DNA of 64,000 nucleotides from the NCBI GenBank assembly GCA_001772005.1, contig MERI01000027.1, positions 85,612-149,611 on the forward strand, in the 5' to 3' direction. A program made the position numbers and the translations under genes. The notes beneath the pieces are model-generated. The model did not search any database. It was not told the DNA's origin and was given only the letters and a program-made list of their open reading frames with translations. The DNA comes from Betaproteobacteria bacterium RIFCSPLOWO2_12_FULL_62_58. GTDB taxonomy: Bacteria > Pseudomonadota > Gammaproteobacteria > Burkholderiales > SG8-41. Shown in pieces: positions 42,999-53,003 of the stretch; positions within the stretch are counted from its first letter, which is position 1; each line of letters begins with the position of its first letter.

Positions 42999-43778
42999 CT
43001 ACGCGGCCCGCTTGCTGGCGACGTAGCTCGCGATTCTCATGAAGTCAGCCACAGCCAGTTCCTGCGCCCGCGCCTCGGGGTCGACGCCGAGCGTGGCAAA
43101 ATCTTCGCGCCCAAGATAATTCCTGAGCGTGTTGCGCAGGGTCTTGCGCCGTTGTGCGAAAGCGCTCGCCACCAGGCGGGTGAACAGCGCCTCGTCGCAG
43201 CGCTCGCCGGCGCCGCGCACAAGCGGCAGCAGGCGCACCACCGCCGACTCGACTTTGGGTGCCGGCCGGAACGCGGATGCCGGCACGTCGAGGATTTTCT
43301 CCATTTGGAAGCGATACTGCAGCATCACCGACATCCGTCCGAAGTCGGACGATGCGGGCCGCGCCACCATGCGCGCCACCACCTCTCTTTGCAGCATGAC
43401 GTGAATGTCGCGGATGTTCGCGGTGTTTCGCGCAAGATGGAACAGGAGCGGCGTCGAAATGTTATAGGGCAGGTTGCCGACGACGCGCAACTGCGGACCC
43501 AGCGCGGAGAAATCGAACTTGAGCGCGTCGCCCTGATGAATCGTCACTCGCTCCGGCGGGAAATCCTGCTTGAGCCGGGCAACGATGTCGCGATCGATCT
43601 CCACGACGTGCAGATGGTCGAGCCGCGCCACGAGCGGCCGTGTGAGGGCGCCGAGCCCCGGCCCGATCTCGATCATCCGGTCCGCCGGCTGCGGCGCGAC
43701 CGCCGCGATGATGTCGGCGATGACGGCTTCATCGGTCAGAAAGTTCTGGCCGAAGCGCTTGCGCGGAACATGGCGCAT
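42999..43778 (-). CDS. rsmA: 16S rRNA dimethyladenosine transferase
   Basis: This 259-residue Rossmann-fold methyltransferase (KsgA) dimethylates A1518 and A1519 of 16S rRNA late in 30S assembly. RKRFGQNFLTDE opens the protein, EIGPGLGALT binds SAM, and NLPYNIS is the catalytic motif IV. The C-terminal helical domain is complete. It sits in the conserved rsmA-pdxA-surA-lptD cluster on the - strand. The 133 bases to convergent gloA contain no gene. Confidence 0.96.
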   Translation of the reverse strand: MRHVPRKRFGQNFLTDEAVIADIIAAVAPQPADRMIEIGPGLGALTRPLVARLDHLHVVEIDRDIVARLKQDFPPERVTIHQGDALKFDFSALGPQLRVVGNLPYNISTPLLFHLARNTANIRDIHVMLQREVVARMVARPASSDFGRMSVMLQYRFQMEKILDVPASAFRPAPKVESAVVRLLPLVRGAGERCDEALFTRLVASAFAQRRKTLRNTLRNYLGREDFATLGVDPEARAQELAVADFMRIASYVASKRAA

Positions 43779-43805
43779 GGATTAACGCGAGCCAGACGGA
43801 ACCGG

Positions 43806-44795
43806 TCAGTGCCGGGCGGCTGCGCGCTGCTTGCTGCGTACCGCGAGTTCCGCGGCGAGCTTGACCGCTTCAAGCAGGCTGCCGATTTCCGCCCTGCCGG
43901 TTCCGGCCAGCTCAAGGGCGGTTCCGTGGTCGACGGACGTGCGGATGATCGGCAGCCCGAGCGTGATGTTGATGCCGGAACCGAAACTCGCGTACTTCAG
44001 CACGGGCAAACCCTGATCGTGGTACATCGCGAACACGCAGTCGTAGCCGCGCAGCCGCGCGGGGTTGAACAGTGTATCGGCGGGCAGGGGGCCGACCAGG
44101 TCGAAGCCCTGGGAGCGCAACTTATCCAGCACCGGTATGATGACATCCACTTCTTCGCGCCCCAGATGTCCCGACTCGCCTGCGTGGGGGTTCAGGCCGG
44201 CGACCGCGATCCGCGGCCCCGCAATGGCGAAGCGCTCGACAAGGTCGTGTCGAACAATGCGCAAACTCCGCTCGAGTCCGTCCGGAGTGATGCTGCGCGC
44301 GACATCCCTGAGGGCCACGTGCGTGGTCGCCAGCGCGACGCGCATGCCGCCGCCGGCAAGCATCATCACGACCTGCCTGGCGCCGGTGCGCGCGGCAAGA
44401 AATTCGGTGTGGCCCGTGAAGGCGAAACCGGCGTCGTTGATGACGCCCTTGTGCACCGGCGCGGTCGCCATGGCATCGAAAGTGCCGTCGAGGCAGCCGT
44501 CCGCCGCAACTTCCAGCGTGCGCAGGACGTAGGCGCTGTTGGCGGGATCGAGCTTGCCGGGGTGCGCCGGCGCGGCGAGCGGGACGTGCGACACGCAGAG
44601 CGTGCCGGTGGCGGCCGTGTACGGGCCACCGCGAGCGAAGTCGACGCATTCGAGCGGCACGCCCAGAGACTGGGCGCGCGTGAGCAGCAGTTGTTTATCG
44701 GCGATCACCACGATCCGCACCGGCAGCTCGCGGTGTGCGAGCGCAACGCACAGGTCGGGGCCAACGCCGGCAGGTTCGCCGGCGGTAACCGCCAC
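43806..44795 (-). CDS. pdxA: 4-hydroxythreonine-4-phosphate dehydrogenase
   Basis: This 329-residue enzyme oxidises and decarboxylates 4-phosphohydroxythreonine for pyridoxal phosphate synthesis. TAGEPAGVGPDL opens the protein, and metal histidines lie in GHTEFLAA, NPHAGESGHLG and AMYHDQGLPVLKY. The first in-frame start is a GTG at 44795, only a few residues before the conserved motif; upstream sequence is the repeat spacer. The gene start may therefore have been reshaped by the repeat, and no Shine-Dalgarno sequence is visible. Confidence 0.93.
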   Translation of the reverse strand: MAVTAGEPAGVGPDLCVALAHRELPVRIVVIADKQLLLTRAQSLGVPLECVDFARGGPYTAATGTLCVSHVPLAAPAHPGKLDPANSAYVLRTLEVAADGCLDGTFDAMATAPVHKGVINDAGFAFTGHTEFLAARTGARQVVMMLAGGGMRVALATTHVALRDVARSITPDGLERSLRIVRHDLVERFAIAGPRIAVAGLNPHAGESGHLGREEVDVIIPVLDKLRSQGFDLVGPLPADTLFNPARLRGYDCVFAMYHDQGLPVLKYASFGSGINITLGLPIIRTSVDHGTALELAGTGRAEIGSLLEAVKLAAELAVRSKQRAAARH

Positions 44796-44803
44796 AAGAG
44801 GAG

Positions 44804-44860
44804 CGTTGAGAGCTGAGTGCTTGATGTAGAACCTATCTCAATAACTTAACACTCAAAACT
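44804..44860. repeat. Spacer hairpin surA-pdxA (TTGAGAGCTGAGTGCTTGA type)
   Basis: GTTGAGAGCTGAGTGCTTGA (44805-44824) faces TCAATAACTTAACACTCAA (44838-44856), whose complement is a variant of the same word. It fills the gap between the surA stop (44865) and the pdxA start (44795), and abuts the pdxA start region. More diverged than the other hairpins. Confidence 0.65.
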
Positions 44861-44864
44861 TGCG

Positions 44865-46199
44865 TCAGCGTTCCTCCAGGCGCAGTTCGATAAACGCCCG
44901 GTCACGCAGCTGTCTGACCCATTCCTGGTACGCCTCATCCGACTTGCGCGCGCGGAGCGCCTGGCGCGCCATGAGCCGCTGCCGCTCCTTGGACATGTCT
45001 TCATTGCGACGTTCCAGCACTTGGATCAGATGCCAGCCAAAGGGTGTCAGTATCGGGTCGCTGATCTGGCCGGGTTTCAGCGCGTCCATCGCGCGCTCGA
45101 ACTCGGGGACCGTGTCGCCCGGCGACAACCACCCCAGATCGCCGCCTTTTGTAGCGCTGGCGTCTTCGGAATGCGCGCGCGCGAGCCCCGCGAAATCGGC
45201 GTTGTTTTCCAGCCGCTCTTTGAGGTTGCGCAGGCGGCTGCGCGCTTCGTTTTCCGACACCAATTCGCTGGTCTTGATCAGAATATGCCGGGCGCGGGTC
45301 TGTTGCACCATTACCGGCGGTCCGCCTCCGCGTTTGTCGTTGAGCCTGAGAATGTGAAAACCGTTGGGGCTGCGCAGAATCGGGCTCAGTTCTCCGGTCC
45401 GCATCGGTTTCAGCGCGTCGGTGAAAAGCGTCGGCAGGCGCGACGATTGACGCCAACCCATCACGCCGCCCTGCAAGGCATCAGGCGCCTCGGAAAACGC
45501 CGCCGCGACCTGGCGGAAGTCGGCGCCGCCCTTGAGCTGGGCGTGGGCCTGCTCGGCGCGGTTGCGCCGCGCCTGGATCTGCTCGGGGCTTGCATTTTCC
45601 GGCACGACCACCAGGATGTGCGACAGATTATAGTCATCGCTGCCACCTTCCTGTCCTTGCTGCAGACTGAGGAAGTTGTCAATCTCGCCTTCGCTGACGA
45701 CGATCCTGGCGTCGACCTCGCGCTCCCGCAGCCGCGCCATGACGATTTCATCGCGGATGTCCTCGCGGAATCTGGGGAAGGGAACGCCGTCTTTCTCGAG
45801 CGCCTGGCGCATTCCCTGCAGTGTCAGCTTGTTTTCCTGCGCAATGCGGCCAATCGCCCGGTCAAGCTCGGTATCGTCGACGCGCAGGCCCGTTTCCTTC
45901 GCGAAATGCAGTTGCACGCGGTCAGTCACCATGCGGTCGAGAAGCTGCCGTTCGAGCACCTCCCGCGGCGGCAACGGCGTGCCCTGCTGCCGAAGCTGTT
46001 TGATTGCGATCCCGACGCGACCGTTGAGATCGATGCGGGTGATGACTTCGTCGTTGACGACCGCGACGATGCGGTCAAGCACCACAACCGGCGGCGGCTT
46101 TTGTGCCCACGCCGGCGGCTGCCAGGCGAGCCCCACCAACATCAGTGCCGCCACGCAGCGACAAACATGCAGCCGCAAGCAGCTCTTCACTCTTGCCAA
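44865..46199 (-). CDS. surA: Periplasmic chaperone / peptidyl-prolyl isomerase SurA
   Basis: This 444-residue protein has a signal peptide (about 1-33, ending PPAWAQ), a SurA N-terminal chaperone domain (LDRIVAVVNDEVITRIDL), two parvulin domains (about 190-290, with YNLSHILVVVP, and about 300-400, with QTRARHILIKTSE) and a C-terminal helix. It escorts outer-membrane proteins to the BAM complex. Its neighbour lptD encodes one of its best-known clients. Confidence 0.96.
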   Translation of the reverse strand: MARVKSCLRLHVCRCVAALMLVGLAWQPPAWAQKPPPVVVLDRIVAVVNDEVITRIDLNGRVGIAIKQLRQQGTPLPPREVLERQLLDRMVTDRVQLHFAKETGLRVDDTELDRAIGRIAQENKLTLQGMRQALEKDGVPFPRFREDIRDEIVMARLREREVDARIVVSEGEIDNFLSLQQGQEGGSDDYNLSHILVVVPENASPEQIQARRNRAEQAHAQLKGGADFRQVAAAFSEAPDALQGGVMGWRQSSRLPTLFTDALKPMRTGELSPILRSPNGFHILRLNDKRGGGPPVMVQQTRARHILIKTSELVSENEARSRLRNLKERLENNADFAGLARAHSEDASATKGGDLGWLSPGDTVPEFERAMDALKPGQISDPILTPFGWHLIQVLERRNEDMSKERQRLMARQALRARKSDEAYQEWVRQLRDRAFIELRLEER

Positions 46200-46224
46200 A
46201 ATCCCATCCTTTATCGTGGAATCA

Positions 46225-48537
46225 TCAAAAACCAGGAATGCGGTGGTCCTCCGCCCTTGTGGGCCGGGGATCCTGCTTCACATAACCGGCGATGTTACGC
46301 CGCAGCGTATCCAGCGGGTTAGAGCCGATACGCGACACGCCGTTCAATTCAAGCTGCAGGAAAATCGAAGAGGACGCTTGCTGGGTGGCGGTGGCGAACC
46401 GGTGTCCGACGACGCGGAAGATCCAGCAGCCGCCATTGTATTCGATGCCGCCCAGCGCCTCGAGCGTCCGCTTGTCGAACAGCGAATAGTTCCAGCGTGC
46501 GAGCAGCGTCCACTTGCTGGTAAGCGGCCACTGGGTCGAGACATCGGTTTGCCTGATCGAGTTGATCGTGTCGCGGTAAACCAGGTTGAGCACCTTCCCG
46601 GGCTGCGGCTGGTAGCGCACGCCGGCGTTGAACTTCTGGGTTTGCGAGAAATCGGTGTTGTATTGCCAGCCGGCCTCGGCGACCCAGTTCGGTGCTACCG
46701 TGCCGCTCAACGCGGCGAGCACGTCCGAGCTCGAGCTTTGACTCGGCCTCGCCGGCACGCCCGGCACCGTCACTCCCTGCGACCGGAAGTAGTAACGCTG
46801 AGCCAACGCGACGCGCAGACGCTCGATGCCGGAATCCGAATTGATGAAGCGCGAGGTGACCCCGAACGTGACCTGGTTGGCGTCGTTGATACGGTCGTAT
46901 CCGCTGAATTGGTTTTCAGAGAAGATCGTCGCGATGTTGATGTCCTGCACGCCGCTCTCGAAATTGGGAATCTGGCTCTGGTCGCGGAACGGGATGTAAA
47001 CGTAGTAGAGCTTGGGCTCGAGCGTCTGAATAAAGCGCTGCCCTGTGATGGTCGCGTCACGTTCGAACACCAGTCCCGTCTCGGTGGTGAATATCGGCAG
47101 CGTGCGCGTCGAATCAGGAAGTGTAGTGGTGCTTCTGTCGAGCGCGTAATACGTCATGTGCATCCCGATTTTGGGTGTGAGGTAAGCGTACGAAGTCTGC
47201 AGCGGAAGGCTCAGGCTCGGGTAAGCCATCAGGCGCTTGCCGGTGACCAGCGTCGGATGGCCGAAGTCAACGAAATTGCCGACAAAGTCGAAGTCGCTGT
47301 GAAAGATATCCTGATTCTGCGCGGTGAGCGTGAACTGCGGCTGGCGGCTGTACGGCGGCGTGATCGGCGCGAGCGGGTCGGCTTGCAAGGTCTGCCAGCG
47401 CCGGACCTGGGCGGTAAACGCGTAAACGCCGCTGCGCCCCCAGTTGCCGCCGCGCGAAAGCGCGCCCTCGCGCGGCAGGATGGTTTGCGAAGTAAGGGCG
47501 ATCTGGGTTGATAAATCCGTGAAATACGTGTTGTCCGAAACCTTGTTTAGGTTAAGCGAGCCGCTCCAGCCGTTGGCGAAGGTCTGGGTGTGCTTATAAA
47601 AAAGACCATACCGGTCCCGGCTCAGCTGCTGATCGCTCGGAAGAAACTCGGCCCGCGCCTCGCCCTGTTGCGTGGGCTCGAGATACCGGAACTCGGTGTT
47701 GAGCTGCAACCCGCGTTTGGTCATGAAGCGCGGGGACAACGTTGCGTCGAAATTGGGCGCAATATTCCAGTAGTACGGCAGGGTGAATTCGGTCCCGCTC
47801 TTGCTGGAACTGCCGTAGTGCGGCGTGAGAAACCCGGACTTGCGCTGCTGATGCAGCGTAAACGACAGATAGGGCGAATAAAATATCGTCTGTCCCATGA
47901 AGATAATGCTGGCGTCTCGCGCTGTGCCAACATCCCGGTCTTTGTCGATCTGGAGATCTGCGCTGCGGATGTACCAGGAATCATTGCCCGGTTCGCAGGT
48001 CGTGTATTCCGCCTGCTGGGCGTGGTACTGCCGTGCACCCTCGAACAGCAGCCGCTCGGCGCGGCCACGCGCGTCGACGTCGGTAAAGCGCGGCTTGGCC
48101 GCTCGCGGGGCCGGAGCTGCCAGGATTGTAGCTGGGGGGCCAGGGGTCAAGGTGTAGCGCGGCTTTTCCATGGAGCCGCGGTCGGTTTCGAGGTTGTAGC
48201 GCAGCCGCTCGCCTTCGACGATATCGCCGCCCTGCTCGATGCGGACGTTGCCAACGGCGGTGACCTCGTCTTCCACCTTGTCATAGCGCAGCCAGTCGGC
48301 GAACACCGCTTGGCCACGCTTGCGCAGCCTGACGTTGCCCTCCGCCTCGGTTTCCTTGTCGTTATGCCCCCGCACCTTGTCGGCTTCGAGGAACAGCGGC
48401 ACCGCATCTGCATTCGAAGGCGGGATGAGGATAAGCGCGGGCTGCGGCTTGAGCTTGAGCCCTTCCTGGGCGGTCACCACGAGCGGGAGTGCGCACAAAA
48501 CAGTAAACGAGACTTGCCTTATTAACGGCTTAAGCAT
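46225..48537 (-). CDS. lptD: LPS-assembly outer-membrane protein LptD
   Basis: This 770-residue protein (Imp/OstA) has a signal peptide (about 1-24, ending VVTAQ), an N-terminal OstA/jellyroll domain (VRGHNDKETEAEGNVRLRKRG ...) and a large C-terminal beta barrel. Cys residues in the N domain (TTCEPGNDSW) and near the C terminus (GGCWIFRVVGHR) could form the essential interdomain disulfide, which would need the DsbA encoded in this window. It inserts LPS into the outer leaflet together with LptE. Confidence 0.95.
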   Translation of the reverse strand: MLKPLIRQVSFTVLCALPLVVTAQEGLKLKPQPALILIPPSNADAVPLFLEADKVRGHNDKETEAEGNVRLRKRGQAVFADWLRYDKVEDEVTAVGNVRIEQGGDIVEGERLRYNLETDRGSMEKPRYTLTPGPPATILAAPAPRAAKPRFTDVDARGRAERLLFEGARQYHAQQAEYTTCEPGNDSWYIRSADLQIDKDRDVGTARDASIIFMGQTIFYSPYLSFTLHQQRKSGFLTPHYGSSSKSGTEFTLPYYWNIAPNFDATLSPRFMTKRGLQLNTEFRYLEPTQQGEARAEFLPSDQQLSRDRYGLFYKHTQTFANGWSGSLNLNKVSDNTYFTDLSTQIALTSQTILPREGALSRGGNWGRSGVYAFTAQVRRWQTLQADPLAPITPPYSRQPQFTLTAQNQDIFHSDFDFVGNFVDFGHPTLVTGKRLMAYPSLSLPLQTSYAYLTPKIGMHMTYYALDRSTTTLPDSTRTLPIFTTETGLVFERDATITGQRFIQTLEPKLYYVYIPFRDQSQIPNFESGVQDINIATIFSENQFSGYDRINDANQVTFGVTSRFINSDSGIERLRVALAQRYYFRSQGVTVPGVPARPSQSSSSDVLAALSGTVAPNWVAEAGWQYNTDFSQTQKFNAGVRYQPQPGKVLNLVYRDTINSIRQTDVSTQWPLTSKWTLLARWNYSLFDKRTLEALGGIEYNGGCWIFRVVGHRFATATQQASSSIFLQLELNGVSRIGSNPLDTLRRNIAGYVKQDPRPTRAEDHRIPGF

Positions 48538-48562
48538 CGTGGAAGGGGAATCCGGAGTGAAG

Positions 48563-48571
48563 TGCTAAAAT
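48563..48571 (+). promoter_or_regulatory. Extended -10 element upstream of amgK
   Basis: TGC followed by TAAAAT (48566-48571) matches an extended -10 box. Start is expected near 48578, about 22 nt before the amgK TTG. No -35 box is evident. It lies in the 62-base lptD-amgK divergent gap. Confidence 0.4.
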
Positions 48572-48599
48572 CGCACAATTTCATTGTTTAGGCAATCGC

Positions 48600-49607
48600 T
48601 TGGGGCCCCGTTCCGATATCCGCCTGGAGTTGCTGCAGGAATGGCTGGCGGCCCGGCTCGGCTCTGGTTCGTTCTCATTGTCGCCGGCGTCCGAGGATGC
48701 CAGTTTTCGGCGCTATTTTCGCATATCTTCCGGCTCGTGTTCATGGATCGCGATGGACGCGCCGCCGGAGTGCGAAGACTGCCGGCCATTCGTGCGGGTC
48801 GCGGCGCTCATGCGTGCGGCGGGTGTGCACGTGCCCAAAATTCTGGCGCAGGACCTCGAACGCGGCTTCCTGCTGCTCACCGATCTGGGCACGACGAGTT
48901 ATCTTCAGGCGCTCGACGCGACCAACGCTGACGAGCTTTTCCGGGATGCGATCGACGCGCTGATCAAGCTGCAGCTCGCAAGCCGTCCGGACGTGCTGCC
49001 GCCGTATGACGAAGCGCTCCTCCGGCGCGAAATCGATCTGTTTCCGCAGTGGTATATCGCGCGCCACCTCGGAATGACACTCACCGCTGATGAGCGGGAA
49101 GCGCTCGCCGGAGCTGCGGCGCTCGTTCTGGCCAATAACCTGGCGCAGCCCACGGTCTACGTGCACCGCGATTACATGCCGCGCAATCTGATGGTGACCG
49201 AGCCCAATCCGGGCGTGCTCGATTTTCAGGATGCCGTATTCGGCCCGATCACTTACGATGTCATGTCGTTGTTCAAGGACGCTTTTGTGAGCTGGGAAGA
49301 GGAACGGGTGCTCGACTGGACGGCGCGCTACTGGGAAAAAGCCAGGCGCGCGGGCCTGCCGGTGAGCGCCGACTTCGGGACGTTCTACCGCGATTTCGAA
49401 TGGATGGGGCTGCAGCGCCACCTCAAGGTGCTGGGGATTTTTGCGCGCATCCGTCACCGCGACGGCAAGCCCGGTTATGTCGAGGACGCGCCACGTTTCT
49501 TGGGTTACGTGCGCGGGGCGTGCGAGCGCTACGCGCCGCTCGCGCCGCTGCTTGCGTTGCTCGACCGGATCGAGCGTCGGGAGCCGGCGGTCGGTTTTAC
49601 GATGTGA
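48600..49607 (+). CDS. amgK: N-acetylmuramate/N-acetylglucosamine kinase AmgK
   Basis: This 335-residue kinase of the aminoglycoside phosphotransferase fold phosphorylates the anomeric carbon of MurNAc or GlcNAc in peptidoglycan recycling. SEDASFRRYFRI is the family N-terminal signature, HRD the catalytic loop (189-191) and DFQD the metal site (208-211). Pairing with murU is the known recycling bypass that avoids de novo UDP-MurNAc synthesis. The start is a TTG at 48600, since the first internal ATG would remove conserved sequence. It is divergent from lptD. Confidence 0.92.
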   Translation: MGPRSDIRLELLQEWLAARLGSGSFSLSPASEDASFRRYFRISSGSCSWIAMDAPPECEDCRPFVRVAALMRAAGVHVPKILAQDLERGFLLLTDLGTTSYLQALDATNADELFRDAIDALIKLQLASRPDVLPPYDEALLRREIDLFPQWYIARHLGMTLTADEREALAGAAALVLANNLAQPTVYVHRDYMPRNLMVTEPNPGVLDFQDAVFGPITYDVMSLFKDAFVSWEEERVLDWTARYWEKARRAGLPVSADFGTFYRDFEWMGLQRHLKVLGIFARIRHRDGKPGYVEDAPRFLGYVRGACERYAPLAPLLALLDRIERREPAVGFTM

Positions 49608-49616
49608 CGGGATCCC

Positions 49617-50312
49617 ATGAAAGCGATGATCCTTGCTGCCGGCCGCGGCGAACGCATGCGTCCGCTCAGCGAGCGCATACCGAAGCCCTTGCTGCCGGTC
49701 GCGGGAAAGCCCTTGATTGCCCGGCTCGTCCACCAGCTCGCGCGCTGTGGCATTGCCGACATCGTGGTCAACATATCCCACCTGGGCGAACTGATCGAGA
49801 ACGCGCTCGGCAGCGGTACGGCTTTCGGGGTGCGCATCGCCTATTCCCGTGAACCCGAGGCGCTCGAGACGGCGGGTGGCATCGCGGCGGCGCTGCCGCT
49901 GCTGGGGGATGCTCCGTTCATCGCGGTTAATAGCGATGTCTACAGCGATTTTGATTTCACGCGTCTCGAACCGGCGGCGGACAAGTTATCGCGCACCGGG
50001 GAACTCGCGCATCTGGTGCTGGTCGATAACCCGCCCCAACATCCTCAAGGGGACTTCTGTCTTGACGGGGGCATGGTCGCGGCGCACGGCAGCGTGTGTT
50101 TCACCTTCAGCGGCATCGGGGTCTACGAGCCAGCGCTTTTCTCGGCTGTGGCGCGCGGCGCCAAGGCTCAACTCGCGGCGCTACTGCGCGAGCCGATCGC
50201 GCAGCGCAGGGTAAGCGGCGAGCATCACGGCGGGTTGTGGATCGACGTCGGCACGCCCGAGCGTCTCGCACAGCTCGAGCGACTGCTGGCGCATCACGAA
50301 GACAACGAGTAG
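49617..50312 (+). CDS. murU: N-acetylmuramate alpha-1-phosphate uridylyltransferase MurU
   Basis: This 231-residue nucleotidyltransferase makes UDP-MurNAc from MurNAc 1-phosphate. [27 protein letters not shown] is the nucleotide-binding signature (residues 6-32), and [11 protein letters not shown] carries the metal Asp. It starts 9 bases after amgK, whose product makes its substrate, so the two work as one pathway in the cytoplasm. Related families (glucose 1-phosphate thymidylyltransferases) share the fold; the amgK linkage decides the assignment. Confidence 0.92.
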   Translation: MKAMILAAGRGERMRPLSERIPKPLLPVAGKPLIARLVHQLARCGIADIVVNISHLGELIENALGSGTAFGVRIAYSREPEALETAGGIAAALPLLGDAPFIAVNSDVYSDFDFTRLEPAADKLSRTGELAHLVLVDNPPQHPQGDFCLDGGMVAAHGSVCFTFSGIGVYEPALFSAVARGAKAQLAALLREPIAQRRVSGEHHGGLWIDVGTPERLAQLERLLAHHEDNE

Positions 50313-50375
50313 GCATTCGCTTGCGTTCGGTTGGGCTGCGACGTTAAATAGGCGCTTTCCGACCTTGTTTCTTCA

Positions 50376-51686
50376 ATGAGCGACATCGACGTCTACGCGC
50401 GCCGGCGCGCCCGGCTCGCGCGCGAGATGGGCAGCGGGGTGGCGATCGTGCCGACCGCGCCCGAGCGCGTACGCAACCGTGACGCGCATTACCCGTATCG
50501 CTTCGACAGCTATTTCTACTATCTGACCGGGTTCCGCGAACCTGGGGCGGTGCTGGTCGTTGTCGCGGGCGATGCCGCGAAAAGCATCCTGTTCTGCCGC
50601 GACAAGGACGTCGAGCGCGAGGTGTGGGACGGCTTCCGCTATGGCCCCGAGGCCGCGCGCACGGGGTTCGGCTTTGACGAGGCGCATTCCGTGGCGCAGC
50701 TCGATGCGCAGATGCCGGAGCTGCTGGGCGACCAGGCCGCCGTGTTCTGCCATCTCGGCGCGGACCATGCCTGGGATGCGCGCGTCATCGGCTGGGTCAA
50801 TGAGGTGCGCAGCCGGGTACGCAGCGGAGTGGCCGCGCCTCGCGAGATCAAGGACGTGCACGCGCTGCTTGACGAAATGCGGCTCATCAAGGGCGCGGAG
50901 GAGATCACTATCATGCGCCGTGCTGCGACGATTTCGGCCGGGGCTCACCGGCGGGCCATGCAGGCGACCCGTCCCGGGCGCATCGAGTACGAGATCGAGG
51001 CCGAGTTGCTGCACGAATTTCATCGCCATGGCGCGCAGGCGCCGGCGTATACGCCGATCGTCGCGAGCGGCGCCAACGCGTGCGTCCTGCATTACGTGCA
51101 GAACGACGGCGTGCTCAAGGATGGCGAGCTGCTGCTGATCGACGCCGGTTGCGAGTTCGACGGCTACGCCTCCGACTTGACGCGCACATTCCCGGTGAAC
51201 GGCAAGTTCCGCGGACCGCAGAAAGATGTGTACGAACTGGTGCTCGCGGCGCAGGCGGCGGCGATCGCCGCTGTCAAAGCAGGCAATGCCTGGGAGGCAC
51301 CGCACCAGGCGGCGGTTAAAGTGCTGACGCAGGGCTTCATCGATCTCGGACTGCTGGCCGGCAGCGTCGGCGAAGCGATAGAAACCGAGGCCTACAAGAA
51401 ATTCTATATGCACCGCACCGGGCACTGGCTTGGCCTCGACGTGCACGACGCCGGCGAGTACAAGCGCGAAGGCAGGTGGCGGTTGCTTGAACCCGGCATG
51501 GTGCTGACGGTTGAGCCGGGCTGCTACATTCGTGCCGGCGACGGCGTGCCCGAGCGCTTTGCCGACATCGGCGCACGCATTGAGGACGATGCGCTGGTCA
51601 CCGCGACGGGGTGCGACATACTTACCCGCGATGCGCCCAAGCAAGTCGCCGAGATCGAAGACTTGATGCAATCGCGACATGGTTGA
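50376..51686 (+). CDS. pepP: Xaa-Pro aminopeptidase
   Basis: This 436-residue pita-bread metallopeptidase removes the N-terminal residue before proline. The N-terminal creatinase-like domain spans about 1-170. In the catalytic domain the dimetal ligands come from DAGCEFDGYASDLTRTF (two Asp), HRTGHWLGLDVHD (His), VEPGCYI (Glu) and ARIEDD (Glu). Its stop overlaps the ubiH start by 8 bases, a pairing that is widespread in proteobacteria. Confidence 0.95.
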   Translation: MSDIDVYARRRARLAREMGSGVAIVPTAPERVRNRDAHYPYRFDSYFYYLTGFREPGAVLVVVAGDAAKSILFCRDKDVEREVWDGFRYGPEAARTGFGFDEAHSVAQLDAQMPELLGDQAAVFCHLGADHAWDARVIGWVNEVRSRVRSGVAAPREIKDVHALLDEMRLIKGAEEITIMRRAATISAGAHRRAMQATRPGRIEYEIEAELLHEFHRHGAQAPAYTPIVASGANACVLHYVQNDGVLKDGELLLIDAGCEFDGYASDLTRTFPVNGKFRGPQKDVYELVLAAQAAAIAAVKAGNAWEAPHQAAVKVLTQGFIDLGLLAGSVGEAIETEAYKKFYMHRTGHWLGLDVHDAGEYKREGRWRLLEPGMVLTVEPGCYIRAGDGVPERFADIGARIEDDALVTATGCDILTRDAPKQVAEIEDLMQSRHG

Positions 51687-52833
51687 GGCAGCGGATATCG
51701 TTGTCGTCGGCGGTGGCCCGGTCGGGGCGGCGCTGGCGTTGGCGCTCGCGGACAGCGGGTTCGCACCGGTGGTGCTTGAATCACGCGATCCAGACGTGGC
51801 GATCGGTGATCCGCGTCCGCTCGCACTGTCCTATGGCAGCCGCCTGATCCTCGAGCGCCTCGGGGCGTGGGAGGGGCTTGCGCCGGCCACGCCGATCGCT
51901 TCCATCCACGTGTCGCAGCAAGGGGGTTTCGGGCGCGTCGCGCTCGCGGCAGCGGAGGCGCGCCTGCCGGCGCTCGGTTATGTGGTCGATTATGCGCGAT
52001 TGCATGCGGCGCTCGCGCAAGCGCTCATCAGCCGCGTGCCGCGGGCCATCGCCGGGGCCAGGGTAACGGCTATCAGACCCGGCCATGATGCGGCGACCGT
52101 CCAGTTTACGCTCGGCAGCGCCGCGAACGCGATTGCAGCCAAACTGGTGGTGGTTGCGGACGGCGGTGCGCTGCAAGACCTGGCAAGCACCAGGAAAGTC
52201 GACTATCAGCAGACGGCGGTGGTGGCGACGGTCGCGAGCGAACTGCCGCACCGCAACGTGGCGTTCGAACGCTTCACCGCGGGCGGCCCCCTCGCCCTGC
52301 TGCCCTGCGGCGATGATCTTGCGCTGATCTGGACGGCGAATCCCGGGCGCGCGCAGGATTTGTCCGGGCTGCCCGCAAGCGACTTTCTCAGGCGCCTTCA
52401 CGAGGACTTTGGCGACCGGCTCGGCGCCTTCACGGCGGTCGGCGCCCGCTCGCTTTTCCCGCTTACGCTCAAGTATGCGAGCGATGTTGCGCTGTCGCGC
52501 ACGGCGTTGATCGGCAATGCCGCTCAAACTTTGCATCCGGTGGCCGGCCAGGGCTTCAACCTCGGCTTGCGCGACGCCTGGGAGCTTGCCGGCGAAATCG
52601 TGCGCGCGAGTCCCGAGGCGATCGGTAGCACGGAGATGCTCGCTGCCTATCGAGCACGCCGCCGCATCGACCGCCGTGGCGGCATCTGGTTTACCGATTC
52701 GCTGGTGCGACTGTTCTCGAACGATATCGCGCCGCTCAGCGCTGCGCGCGGCATCGCACTCGCGCTGCTCGGCTGCCTGCCGCCAGCCAGGGATTTCGTC
52801 GCGCGGCGCATGATCTTCGGTGCTCGCGGCTGA
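51679..52833 (+). CDS. ubiH: FAD-dependent ubiquinone-biosynthesis hydroxylase (UbiH/Coq6 family)
   Basis: This 384-residue flavin monooxygenase has the dinucleotide motif GGGPVG (11-16) and the second FAD motif in LIGNAAQTLHPVAGQGFNLGLRDAWELA near residues 273-300. It hydroxylates a ring position of the ubiquinone precursor. Family members (UbiH, UbiI, UbiF, UbiL, UbiM) differ in position specificity and cannot be separated by eye; the pepP-ubiH linkage favours UbiH. Confidence 0.88.
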   Translation: MVEAADIVVVGGGPVGAALALALADSGFAPVVLESRDPDVAIGDPRPLALSYGSRLILERLGAWEGLAPATPIASIHVSQQGGFGRVALAAAEARLPALGYVVDYARLHAALAQALISRVPRAIAGARVTAIRPGHDAATVQFTLGSAANAIAAKLVVVADGGALQDLASTRKVDYQQTAVVATVASELPHRNVAFERFTAGGPLALLPCGDDLALIWTANPGRAQDLSGLPASDFLRRLHEDFGDRLGAFTAVGARSLFPLTLKYASDVALSRTALIGNAAQTLHPVAGQGFNLGLRDAWELAGEIVRASPEAIGSTEMLAAYRARRRIDRRGGIWFTDSLVRLFSNDIAPLSAARGIALALLGCLPPARDFVARRMIFGARG

Positions 52834-53003
52834 TATTCTGCCGGTTCCGCGTTCATATCCGACTTGCACGGCTGCGGTTTAGTCCTCGTCGCGCAAGCGT
52901 TGCTCGAAAGATTTTGAATAAGTGCTTACTCCAGCGAGTGTATTTGCTTGACCGTCCGCGCACCTGAAGCTTGGTGTGCGTTTGTCGCAACATCGATAAA
53001 GAA

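Noticed and set aside
42951-44816. 621-codon frame antisense to rsmA and pdxA
   Set aside because: Spans two real genes on the opposite strand and shows no domain.
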